60,301 nt of DNA from an uncultured bacterium. Its GTDB lineage: Bacteria; Elusimicrobiota; Elusimicrobia; Elusimicrobiales; Elusimicrobiaceae. How positions within the stretch are numbered: position 1 is the first letter of the stretch; the number at the start of each line of letters is the position of its first letter. The stretch lies in the NCBI GenBank assembly GCA_949291545.1, contig CASEWB010000003.1:1-60301 (forward strand). The letters are read 5' to 3'. Of the stretch, positions 41,930-50,035 are shown one piece after another. Both the position numbers and the translations under genes were made by a program. Below the pieces are notes generated by a model. It was not told where the DNA came from and did not search any database. It worked only from the letters and a program-made list of their open reading frames with translations.

Positions 41930-42116
41930 ATGTATTTTTGATTTTGGAGCGCTAAACCGAACGGACTTTCTCTACCGCACCGCTCAAGCTTTGGGATTTT
42001 CCAGGCTGCTTGTCCCTGCGGAAGCTTATCCGCCAGCCTAAACGCCTGTCCAGCAAGGGAACGTTTCCGAAGTATTTTAAAACCAAAAATCCCCGCTTTT
42101 GCAAGCGGGGATTTTT
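41930..42116 (+). ncRNA. Possible small structured RNA
   Basis: Between the glnA terminator and a second strong terminator lies about 160 nt without an ORF. It contains a nested stem, AGGCTG (42008-42013) with CAGCCT enclosing GCGGA/TCCGC. The layout suggests a separate short transcript on the plus strand. I do not recognise it as 6S, RNase P, tmRNA or SRP RNA. The second strand could also carry a 3' region of the neighbouring gene. Confidence 0.25.
42084..42116. terminator. Bidirectional terminator
   Basis: AAAATCCCCGC/GCGGGGATTTTT hairpin; it serves the minus-strand metalloprotease gene and possibly a short plus-strand RNA. Confidence 0.85.
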
Positions 42117-42145
42117 ATAACTAAATCTGAACGGAAAGGAGTGCG

Positions 42146-43684
42146 CTATTTATCTGCCCAGCGCCAAAAATTATCTTCAAAATTGGCAATAGTGCTGTAT
42201 CGATAAGCACGCCCCAAGGCTTTTTCCACCGAATAAGGCTGATAAATAGTTTTGCCCCGGGAGTCTTTCATTAAAAACCCGGTAGAAGGGTTGCGCACGG
42301 CCTCCCCTTGGGAAAGTAAGCGCGTAAACTGCTCAAATTGCATACGGTTAGAAGGAGACGCCCCCCCAGCGGGATTTAGCAAAAAGCGCACCATCAAATA
42401 GGCCTGGAAATACCAATCCTGCGTTTTACCTTGCCCTTCCGCTGCAGAAAGGGACCCCTCCTGCATAAAAACGCCAAAAGGAACCAAATAAATCGGTTTC
42501 CCGGGGCGTTTGGAAGTTAGCTTTTTGGCAGAACCAAACATCGAAGACGACCCAAAACTAGCCACCTCGGTAGAAGGATCCCGTTGGAAATTAAGCGTTT
42601 TAAAATCGTTGTTCCACGGCCCCCCTTTTGCGCCGTTATAGGCTTGGTCTTCCATCAGCACGGCCAGGCCTTCGTCCAGCCAAGTAGGGGTCATAATACG
42701 GCCGGTTTTATGGCTGTCAAAAAACTGCTGGGTAAAGATATGGGTCAATTCGTGAGTAAAAACTTCTTTTAATTCCTGGTTTTTGCCGGGCTCGTCATAC
42801 ACCACAATTTCCCCCCGCGTCGGATACGCCAAGGCACGCGTCCAGGCTTTGGCATTGGGTTCGTGTCGCAGGTAAGACTGGTAATCCTGATATACAAACA
42901 CCCGCACCCGGCCGGACATCATCCACGGGATAAACCGCCGTAAGGTTTGATAGGCGGACTCAAACGTCATAGACATATTGGAAGAACTGATGCCAGAAGA
43001 GCGCTTTTGGGTATAGATATCAAAATGCGTGCTTTTGGAAGCCGTCCACGTTACGCCGGGGCGGTAAGCATTCGGATTAAACTTTTTGTTAGGCGCAGGC
43101 ACCGTAGCGGGACGGTTCTTGGCTGCCGCGGGCGGTATTTTCCGTCCGGCGGTTTGAATGGCCTCTTTGGATTTTTCCAACATTTTTACCGCATATTCCA
43201 ATTCGGCAGCGGCAGCGGCGTCCTCCGCGGTTATTTCCGAGCTGGCTTCCCCCTGCGGTTGGGAAGAAGCGGGCAGCAGCGCGTTGGACGTTTCGATATC
43301 TTTTTCCAATGCGGTCGCTTTAGCGCCTTGCTTAGAAGTGGTTGCATTGGAAGCCGTATCTTTTTGAGCCGGGGCCACCGTAGTTTGCACGGTCTGCACC
43401 GTGCCGCCCATATCCAAAGGCATATCCAAGGTTTGGCTGGCATCGGCCACTTTTGCAGCCGGCTGGGCTGAAGACGCAGCCGCATTGCTTGCTGCAGCAG
43501 CGGACGGGGCCGCCACCGCATCAGTTTTCAGGGATTGCTTTAGCAAATCTATATTGGATTTGGGCGTTTCTACCGCGGTGGATACCCGAATAGAGGAAGA
43601 AGCTTCCGGCGCGGCTAACTGGCGCTGTGCCATTACCGGCACGCTTAGCAAACAACTTACTAACACAGCTGAAAGTTTTTTCAT
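42146..43684 (-). CDS. Exported gluzincin metalloprotease, last gene of the pilus operon
   Basis: The 512-residue protein has a signal peptide (MKKLSAVLVSCLLSVPVMA), a long low-complexity Ala/Ser/Gln linker (about 20-190), and a peptidase MA-like catalytic domain. The zinc motif HELTHIF is at about residues 313-319. A downstream Glu in WLDEGLAVLMED lies about 23 residues after the second His, as in gluzincins. It probably cleaves a surface or pilus substrate. The stop of the upstream pseudopilin is 17 bp away, so it is probably co-transcribed with the pilus genes. From sequence alone the substrate is unknown. Confidence 0.85.
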   Translation of the reverse strand: MKKLSAVLVSCLLSVPVMAQRQLAAPEASSSIRVSTAVETPKSNIDLLKQSLKTDAVAAPSAAAASNAAASSAQPAAKVADASQTLDMPLDMGGTVQTVQTTVAPAQKDTASNATTSKQGAKATALEKDIETSNALLPASSQPQGEASSEITAEDAAAAAELEYAVKMLEKSKEAIQTAGRKIPPAAAKNRPATVPAPNKKFNPNAYRPGVTWTASKSTHFDIYTQKRSSGISSSNMSMTFESAYQTLRRFIPWMMSGRVRVFVYQDYQSYLRHEPNAKAWTRALAYPTRGEIVVYDEPGKNQELKEVFTHELTHIFTQQFFDSHKTGRIMTPTWLDEGLAVLMEDQAYNGAKGGPWNNDFKTLNFQRDPSTEVASFGSSSMFGSAKKLTSKRPGKPIYLVPFGVFMQEGSLSAAEGQGKTQDWYFQAYLMVRFLLNPAGGASPSNRMQFEQFTRLLSQGEAVRNPSTGFLMKDSRGKTIYQPYSVEKALGRAYRYSTIANFEDNFWRWADK

Positions 43685-43701
43685 ACCGGTAGTCCGCCGT
43701 T

Positions 43702-44130
43702 TTACAGGGTGTCTTCGTCAAATTCAATCGTATAGCCCAACTCACACTTCCGGCCGTCGTCTTCGGTCGGGGAGCTTTCCGTAAATTCGGCCGTTACCGT
43801 ATATTCGTTGCCGTCAATCGTTATTTTGCATTCGTGCTTTTTGACGGAATTCGCCGTAGAACAAGCAGAAGTAAGGTTGGTGGAATTGCAGTACATAATG
43901 CACTGCCTTAAGTCGCGGGCGAACACCTCGGGGCTTTTAATAGACCAAATGGTGTTTACTTCCGCCATGCAGGAATTGATAAGCATTTGGGCCGATACTG
44001 TGCGGCGCGTTTTGCGTGCGGCCGTAGTGCGGGACAAACTTGCCCGCAGCAGCATCGTAGCCATACCGGCTAACACCGCCGTAATTAATAAAACCTGCAA
44101 CAACGCCGCGCCTTTTTTATTTTTCCACAT
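43702..44130 (-). CDS. Minor pseudopilin (PilX/GspK-like N-terminus)
   Basis: The 142-residue protein has a prepilin-type start NKKG/AALLQVLLITAVLAG with Gln instead of Glu at +5. GspK and PilX-like tip subunits often lack that Glu. The globular part has five cysteines. It is fifth or sixth in a run of pilin-like genes that follows pilC, with a 12-bp gap to its upstream neighbour. It is probably part of the tip or priming complex of the pilus. Confidence 0.72.
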   Translation of the reverse strand: MWKNKKGAALLQVLLITAVLAGMATMLLRASLSRTTAARKTRRTVSAQMLINSCMAEVNTIWSIKSPEVFARDLRQCIMYCNSTNLTSACSTANSVKKHECKITIDGNEYTVTAEFTESSPTEDDGRKCELGYTIEFDEDTL

Positions 44131-44142
44131 ATACGCGCCCCC

Positions 44143-44850
44143 TTATTCAACCCTAAATCCGTTAGGAAGTACAAAAATTTCTTCCACTACATCGTTTACA
44201 ACCGGCGTGCTGGGCCGTTCGGTAATCAATTTGACCACCAACACGCTGCCTAATTCTTTGCGAATGGCCGAAGAATCTTTATAGCTGTAAGTGCTATCCG
44301 TAGCCGACAGGCGGAACAACGGCACGGGGTAATACTTAGCGTCCGAAGAAGAAGCCGTCGGTTTAATAAATTTTACGTTGTGCAAAAATACATCGCCGCT
44401 GGCAGAGCAGGACGGAGTAAGCGAATCCCACGACGGAGCGGAAGTTGTTTCCCGCCGGTAAATGGTACCTTCCGACAAAGACCCCGTAGGCAAGGCCGAG
44501 GTAGAACCCACTTGGAAACAGTAGGAAATATACGTTGGGGAAAGGCCGTCAATAACCGCTTGGTCATTGCTATCTATGTTTTTAGCCAACACCAACAGCG
44601 GAATTACATCTCCGGAAGAAGCGGAGTCAATCCTCCCGTGCACATACAAAACGCGGCTGGAATCGTGCACATCGTTGCGCAATTGGCGCATAGCAATAGA
44701 CAAATTGTTGCGCAGCAAAATCCGGCTGCGCCCTACACCCGATTCGCGCGAAGCGGCCGTCGTCAACGCGGCCAACGCAACCCCGATGATGGCTACAATC
44801 ATCACCGCCAGTAAAATTTCCGTTAAGGTAAACCCTTTTTTATTTTTCAT
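44143..44850 (-). CDS. Minor pseudopilin (PilW/GspJ-like)
   Basis: The 235-residue protein has the cleavage site NKKG/FTLTEILLAVMIVAI with Glu at +5 and the longer body typical of PilW/GspJ. The motif NNLSIAMRQLRNDVHDSSRVLYV resembles the conserved start of that family's globular domain. It overlaps the preceding gene by 4 bp. Confidence 0.78.
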   Translation of the reverse strand: MKNKKGFTLTEILLAVMIVAIIGVALAALTTAASRESGVGRSRILLRNNLSIAMRQLRNDVHDSSRVLYVHGRIDSASSGDVIPLLVLAKNIDSNDQAVIDGLSPTYISYCFQVGSTSALPTGSLSEGTIYRRETTSAPSWDSLTPSCSASGDVFLHNVKFIKPTASSSDAKYYPVPLFRLSATDSTYSYKDSSAIRKELGSVLVVKLITERPSTPVVNDVVEEIFVLPNGFRVE

Positions 44851-45341
44851 AACGTAAACCCATTGCAGCTAATTGTAAATTCAACACTGCGTACCGTAGC
44901 CGTAGTGGCGTTGTTCCATCCGGCCACCGTTCCGCTGGAACTATATTTGGATACAAAAGGCAAAGACATACTTGTTTTTGTGTTGCCCGTTGTATAATAA
45001 AATTCCGATTTGTTTTTATCACACAGTGGCGGGAGCATACATTCAATATCGTGCCGCCCGCTTCCCAAGGGGTCGCTGTCCCCCCCGCACAGCCCATATG
45101 CAAAAGAGTTCGGCAAAGAGTTGTTAGACAGGTCGTTTAAATCCGGCGTATACATTTGCAGCTGGTCATAAGCGCGTTCTACCGCCAGCACCATAGATTC
45201 CCGAATATCCGGGCTGCCCGCCTTGCGGGAAACCGACAAAAGCACCCCAAACGTCCCCGCGGCTACCAGCGCCAGCAATCCAAGCGCAATCAACCCTTCC
45301 AAAATGGTTACACCCGTTTTTTTGCTTAAAATACGTTTCAT
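44847..45341 (-). CDS. Minor pseudopilin (PilV/GspI-like)
   Basis: The 164-residue protein has the cleavage site KKTG/VTILEGLIALGLLALV, in which Val replaces Phe at +1 and Glu is at +5, as in PilV/GspI. I use the ATG at 45341, behind AGGGG, instead of the GTG or ATG further upstream at 45368, which would overlap the previous gene. It ends with a 4-bp overlap with the next. Confidence 0.78.
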   Translation of the reverse strand: MKRILSKKTGVTILEGLIALGLLALVAAGTFGVLLSVSRKAGSPDIRESMVLAVERAYDQLQMYTPDLNDLSNNSLPNSFAYGLCGGDSDPLGSGRHDIECMLPPLCDKNKSEFYYTTGNTKTSMSLPFVSKYSSSGTVAGWNNATTATVRSVEFTISCNGFTL

Positions 45342-45351
45342 AGCGTTACCC

Positions 45352-45912
45352 CTAATCCTCGGTATCATAAGTTTGCATAGCGCGGTCTACATAAATATAA
45401 TAATCGCTTTTTGTGTATTTATCGCCCGCGCCGTCTTTGCCGCGCACCACCACAAAGGGTTTGTTCGTGCTGGTAGCTTCCGGAATATCACATTTGGAAG
45501 AATATCCACCCGTCAGGGAACAAGTACAAAACTCATAAGGCAAACTGGCAAAATCTTTATACGACAAATACCCGCACGCAAACAGCTGGCTGATATTGGA
45601 GCGTGCCGAATCAAGCAAGTTGGCGTTCTGGTAAGGAATACCATCCGCCGCCGGAGATTCGCACTCCGAAGATTCCGCCATAATAACGCTCGTATCCGTA
45701 GACGGATTGAAACAACCCATTTTAATCCCCAATCCACGGCTGATTTGATAATACGAACGCATCGCTTCCGCCATAGACTTGGCAGCTTTTTTGGCTTGGC
45801 TGTTTTTGATATCGTACCGAACGGCACGGAACACCGGCGCCGCCATAGAAACCACGACCGCGATCACCAGTAACACCGCCAAAATTTCCATTAATGTAAA
45901 ACCTTTTTTCAT
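45352..45912 (-). CDS. Pseudopilin
   Basis: The 186-residue protein has MKKG/FTLMEILAVLLVIAVVV with Glu at +5, then a Cys-containing globular domain (ACGYL, EFCTCSLTGG). It is one of three similar-size pilins ahead of the minor pilins. The gap to its upstream neighbour is 3 bp. Confidence 0.8.
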   Translation of the reverse strand: MKKGFTLMEILAVLLVIAVVVSMAAPVFRAVRYDIKNSQAKKAAKSMAEAMRSYYQISRGLGIKMGCFNPSTDTSVIMAESSECESPAADGIPYQNANLLDSARSNISQLFACGYLSYKDFASLPYEFCTCSLTGGYSSKCDIPEATSTNKPFVVVRGKDGAGDKYTKSDYYIYVDRAMQTYDTED

Positions 45913-45915
45913 AAG

Positions 45916-46359
45916 TTAATTAGACCCCATTGTCTCCACCGGGGAGCCGTTTTCGTCCAAACAATAGCGGTACGTCCCCCGGTAGCGCGCCGGCAGCTTG
46001 GAATTTGTCCCCGTCATACACGCTAAATACGAGGAACTCGGACAACCAGACGAACCGCCCGCACAAATAGAATACGAAAAATAATTGTCCGACCATTGGG
46101 TATCTTCCAAATATCCGCAGTTGACCAAATTGCTGATGGACAAAGAGGAACTGTTTGGAATGGACGGGCAGGCCCGAGGATCTATCTTATAACGCTGCAC
46201 CGCCATACCCAATGCGTTTAATTTGGATTTGGCCCCAGCCACACGGGTATCCCCCGCACTATTTTTGAAAGACACCGTAGCCATCACGGCAAGAATACCA
46301 ATAATAGTTGCGGCAATTAATAATTCCAACAGAGTAAAACCTTTTGCATTTATGTTCAT
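45916..46359 (-). CDS. Pseudopilin
   Basis: The 147-residue protein has NAKG/FTLLELLIAATIIGI with Glu at +5 and a short globular domain with paired cysteines (NCGYL, GCPSSSYLAC). It resembles major GspG/PilE-type subunits in length. It lies 69 bp after the preceding gene. Confidence 0.82.
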   Translation of the reverse strand: MNINAKGFTLLELLIAATIIGILAVMATVSFKNSAGDTRVAGAKSKLNALGMAVQRYKIDPRACPSIPNSSSLSISNLVNCGYLEDTQWSDNYFSYSICAGGSSGCPSSSYLACMTGTNSKLPARYRGTYRYCLDENGSPVETMGSN

Positions 46360-46428
46360 AAGATACCCTTTTTTACAGTATTGCGCCGTTTTGAAATGTT
46401 GTCAAGGATAAATTTAATTATCCCGGCG

Positions 46429-46959
46429 CTAGGAGCGTTTGGCAATGCGCTGCACGTTGCCGTCCTCATAATAGACGGCGCCGTAATATTCCCCTTTGGT
46501 AGCGCGGGAGGAGTAGGACGGGTCGTACATGCAGGCCACCACGTCAGAATCCCCCTGGCAACAGTAAGAAGAAGTAGAGGTATTCTCCGGGCAAATGGCA
46601 AACATATAATTTTTGTAATAGTTGGAGGAATCCAGCGGCATAGCCCCCAAATAGTGGCGCACGAACAGCAGCAAATGTGCATTATTAACAGTAAACACCA
46701 CATTGTCCGGGTCGGACGGCACGCTGCTTTGCCAGCTGGCACTTACCAATTTGGCACTGGAAGAAGGATAATTATAATCCAATTCCTCCCGCAGCATTTT
46801 TACCGAGTTTCCCAAATCAATCAGAAAACCTTGCGCCGCCATATAATTGGTGCGGTCCTGCATCTTTTTATACGCCGGCAAAGCGAATGCCGCCACAGAA
46901 ACGGCAATCACCACCACAATCAAAATTTCAAGCAAGGTAAACCCTTTCCGTCTGTTCAT
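46429..46959 (-). CDS. Pseudopilin, first of the six-gene pilin run
   Basis: The 176-residue protein has NRRKG/FTLLEILIVVVIAVS with Glu at +5 and a Tyr/Ser-rich globular domain with three or four cysteines (SYCCQGDSDVVAC). It directly follows pilC by 15 bp on the same strand, so it is part of the pilus operon. Confidence 0.82.
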   Translation of the reverse strand: MNRRKGFTLLEILIVVVIAVSVAAFALPAYKKMQDRTNYMAAQGFLIDLGNSVKMLREELDYNYPSSSAKLVSASWQSSVPSDPDNVVFTVNNAHLLLFVRHYLGAMPLDSSNYYKNYMFAICPENTSTSSYCCQGDSDVVACMYDPSYSSRATKGEYYGAVYYEDGNVQRIAKRS

Positions 46960-46974
46960 ACGCGTGCCTCCGTA

Positions 46975-48195
46975 TTAGTTTCCGCCGATCTGGGACAGCT
47001 TGAAAATCGGCAAGAAAATGGACGCCACGATAACCCCAATCAGCGCACCGACGCCGCAAATCAAAATAGGGTCAATAACCGCCGAGAAACGGGCAATAAA
47101 CTGGTCCACGTTATCGGCATAGAATTTAGACAGCGTGGCAATAATGCTGGGCAGTTTACCAGATTCTTCACCCATCAGCATCATTTCCGTCATCAGCCCG
47201 GGGAATACCCCCGTAGCGCGGAACGAATCCGAAATGGATTTCCCCGCCGCTACTTCCGCGCGGACATGTTTAAGCGCGTTTTGAATGATAACGTTTCCGT
47301 CGAACGATTCTTCCAACACCAAAATAGCGTTCAAAATCGTCACGCCGCTTCTAAGCAAAGTAGAAAGCGTGGAAAGCATGCGGTCGTAATAAATATTTTT
47401 GAGGAAGTTGCCAAAAATAGGCATCGACAGCAAGAACGAGTGCCAGCGTTTTTTCCCGTCCACCGTTTTGATGTAGAAACGGAAAGCAACAAACAGGAAA
47501 ATGGCCGTAACAATCAGCAATACGCCATTGTTAATCAGCAAGCTCGATACGTTCAGCACCACTACCGTAATCATAGGCAAATCGATGTTAAAATCTTTAA
47601 AGATTTGCGCAAACGTCGGCACGATACCCAAAATAAAGTAAATCAACACGCCTACGGAAGCAATCGTCAAAATGGCCGGGTAGGTAATAGCCGTAATGAT
47701 TTTGCTTTTCATAGCTTCTTGGGTTTTGGTATAGATAGCCACTTGCATCAAGGTATCAGCCAACTGCCCGCCGACTTCACCCGCCTGCACCAAGGACAAC
47801 CAAATATGGCTGAATGTTTTGGGGTGATGGGAAAGCGCCGTATGCAGCGACTGCCCGCCTGCAATGTCTTTGGCCACTTGCGTAAGTACTACGCCTAACG
47901 TCGGGTTGGAAGCGTATTCCCCCAACAAAGAAACAGCACGCACCAACGGCACACCGCCGGCAATAAGGGTGGATAACTGTTCGGCAAAGAATGCCAGCAC
48001 ATGCCCGGGGACTTTCCCCCCTCTTTTACGGGCCGTCTTGCCGCCAAACAGGCTGCCGGTGCCTTCTTTCACTTCCAGCACCAAATAGCCCTTGTTCTGC
48101 AAAGCCAAAATAACTTTTTCTTTGTTATCGGCCGAAATGGAACCTTTTAAGGTTTTTCCGTTGGAATCTTTTACCGTATACGTATATTTTTGCAT
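46975..48195 (-). CDS. pilC: Inner-membrane platform protein PilC/GspF
   Basis: The 406-residue protein has two GspF domains (about 75-195 and 275-400) and three membrane helices. Motifs such as GVPLVRAVSLLGEY and VQAGEVGGQL in the first repeat match the family, with MLMGEESGKLP in the second. It couples the PilB motor to pilin assembly. It follows pilB by 15 bp. Confidence 0.95.
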   Translation of the reverse strand: MQKYTYTVKDSNGKTLKGSISADNKEKVILALQNKGYLVLEVKEGTGSLFGGKTARKRGGKVPGHVLAFFAEQLSTLIAGGVPLVRAVSLLGEYASNPTLGVVLTQVAKDIAGGQSLHTALSHHPKTFSHIWLSLVQAGEVGGQLADTLMQVAIYTKTQEAMKSKIITAITYPAILTIASVGVLIYFILGIVPTFAQIFKDFNIDLPMITVVVLNVSSLLINNGVLLIVTAIFLFVAFRFYIKTVDGKKRWHSFLLSMPIFGNFLKNIYYDRMLSTLSTLLRSGVTILNAILVLEESFDGNVIIQNALKHVRAEVAAGKSISDSFRATGVFPGLMTEMMLMGEESGKLPSIIATLSKFYADNVDQFIARFSAVIDPILICGVGALIGVIVASIFLPIFKLSQIGGN

Positions 48196-48210
48196 AAACC
48201 CTCTTTAGCG

Positions 48211-49950
48211 TTATTCGTCCGCCGTCGTAATACTTAAGATTTCGTCAACCGTCGTCAACCCACGGATTACTTTGTGCCACCCGTTAGCGCGCAAATTAAG
48301 CGCACCGGAACGTTCGGCGGCCCGTTTTAATTCTACCAAATCCTGGGTCTTGTAAATAATGTTACGCATTTCTTCCGTCATGCGGTACACTTCGTAAATA
48401 GCACGCCGGCCCATAAACCCGGTGCCAAAGCACTTCGGGCAGCCAACGGCCTTAAAAAACGTCCACGAGTTTTGGTCGCGCGGATTTAAATGCCCTTCCT
48501 GGATAATCTGTGCCACCATAGCCGGGTCCGGGATATGCGGCACCTTGCAGTACGGACACAAGATACGCACCAAGCGCTGGGCAGCCACCAACGCCAGCGA
48601 GCTGGCCAACAAGAACGGCTCCATCCCCATATCAATCAAACGGGGTACGGCACCCAACGCATCGTTCGTGTGCAAAGTGGAAAGCACCAAGTGACCGGTT
48701 AACGCCGCTTTTAAGCAAGCTTCCGCCGTTTCGTTATCGCGCACCTCCCCCACCAGAATAACGTCCGGGTCTTGACGCAAGAACGAACGCAGCCCGGCGG
48801 CAAACGTCAGCCCGATGGCCGGTTTTACCTGCACTTGGCTGATACCCGCCAGTTTGTATTCTACCGGGTCTTCCAAAGTCATAAAGTTGAGTTCCGGGGT
48901 ACGAATGGTGGTCAACACCGCGTTAAGCGTAGTAGATTTACCCGAACCGGTAGGCCCCGTCAAGAAAATCAATCCGTGGGGCAGGTTGGCGGCTTCCAAG
49001 AAGGCTTTTTTCTGGTCCGGTTCAAAGCCCAGTTTATCAATGTTCATTTCGCCGGTACCTTTATCCAAAATACGAAGCACCAGTTTTTCGCCGTATACGG
49101 CAGGGCAGACAGACACACGGACTTCGATGGAGCGGTTTTGGTAACGGATAGTAAAACTGCCGTCCTGCGGCAAGCGTTTTTCCGCGATATCCAATTTAGA
49201 CAAAATTTTAATACGGGAAATAATAGCGTTTACGGATTCTTTGGCCGGAGCCGTGCGTTCGTACAAAGAACCGTCAATGCGGAAGCGCAAGCTCACGCGT
49301 TCGTCGAACATTTCCAAGTGAATATCAGACGTACGCTCCGCAATAGCTTGGCGCAAAATGGCGTTTACCTGCTTAACATACTGCGAAGAATTGGGCGAAA
49401 CTTTATCCAAATCCAAAAAGCCGGAAACGTCCACATCTTCGTCGCTTTCTGCGCCCACCCCCGCATCGGCCGGAGCCTTGGCGGCTTCGTTCATGACTTC
49501 TTCCAACAAGTTTTTGTTGGAATAAAATGCGTCAATTACGTTTAAAAGTTCACTTTTGCTGGCGATAAACGGCTGCACCTGCTTGCCGGACATCATTTTG
49601 ATGTTTTCCAGCAAAAATACGTTTGTCGGGTCCAGCACCGCCACCGCCAATTCGTCGTCTTCTATAAACAACGGAATGACCATATTTTCACGGGCGAATT
49701 TTTCGGGAATAATTTCCTGTAAATTCTGCTCCCGTTCTGGTACCAAAATGCCGTTTTCTTTAGAAGCGTAGGGAACGGAAAAATGTTTGGACAAAGCCGC
49801 AGTGACTTGTTCTTCGCTAGCAAAACCGAATTTTACAATCGCCTCCGCTACCGAGACGTTGTTCTGTTTGGCATAGAGCTGGGCGCGCTTTATTTGGTTT
49901 GCGTCCAAAGTGCCCTGTTCCAGCAAAATTTCACTTAACTGTTTTGCCAT
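48211..49950 (-). CDS. pilB: Assembly ATPase PilB/GspE
   Basis: The 579-residue motor ATPase has an N-terminal MshEN domain (about residues 5-150), Walker A GPTGSGKSTT (about 328-337), an Asp box and Walker B. A zinc-binding CPYC...CPKCFGTGFMGR segment lies at about 468-515. It powers pilin polymerisation. No pilT retraction ATPase occurs in the window. The MshEN domain in related proteins binds cyclic di-GMP, so that input is possible here too. Confidence 0.96.
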   Translation of the reverse strand: MAKQLSEILLEQGTLDANQIKRAQLYAKQNNVSVAEAIVKFGFASEEQVTAALSKHFSVPYASKENGILVPEREQNLQEIIPEKFARENMVIPLFIEDDELAVAVLDPTNVFLLENIKMMSGKQVQPFIASKSELLNVIDAFYSNKNLLEEVMNEAAKAPADAGVGAESDEDVDVSGFLDLDKVSPNSSQYVKQVNAILRQAIAERTSDIHLEMFDERVSLRFRIDGSLYERTAPAKESVNAIISRIKILSKLDIAEKRLPQDGSFTIRYQNRSIEVRVSVCPAVYGEKLVLRILDKGTGEMNIDKLGFEPDQKKAFLEAANLPHGLIFLTGPTGSGKSTTLNAVLTTIRTPELNFMTLEDPVEYKLAGISQVQVKPAIGLTFAAGLRSFLRQDPDVILVGEVRDNETAEACLKAALTGHLVLSTLHTNDALGAVPRLIDMGMEPFLLASSLALVAAQRLVRILCPYCKVPHIPDPAMVAQIIQEGHLNPRDQNSWTFFKAVGCPKCFGTGFMGRRAIYEVYRMTEEMRNIIYKTQDLVELKRAAERSGALNLRANGWHKVIRGLTTVDEILSITTADE

Positions 49951-49985
49951 TTCCTACTCCTCTTACTAAACCCTGTGTTTTATAC

Positions 49986-50012
49986 GCCTGCCCCCGTAAT
50001 CCGGGGGCAGGC
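49986..50012 (-). repeat. Strong hairpin between pilQ and pilB
   Basis: GCCTGCCCCCG/CGGGGGCAGGC around three bases, in the 85-bp gap. No T run follows on the pilus strand, so it may stabilise the upstream mRNA or reduce read-through into pilB. Confidence 0.5.
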
Positions 50013-50035
50013 CATTGCTAAGAACTGCTTTTTTA

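Noticed and set aside
46381..47898. A 505-codon open frame on the plus strand
   Set aside because: It lies antisense to pilC and pseudopilin genes, has no ribosome-binding site, and its His/Arg/Asn-rich product matches no family. It is a shadow of the real genes.
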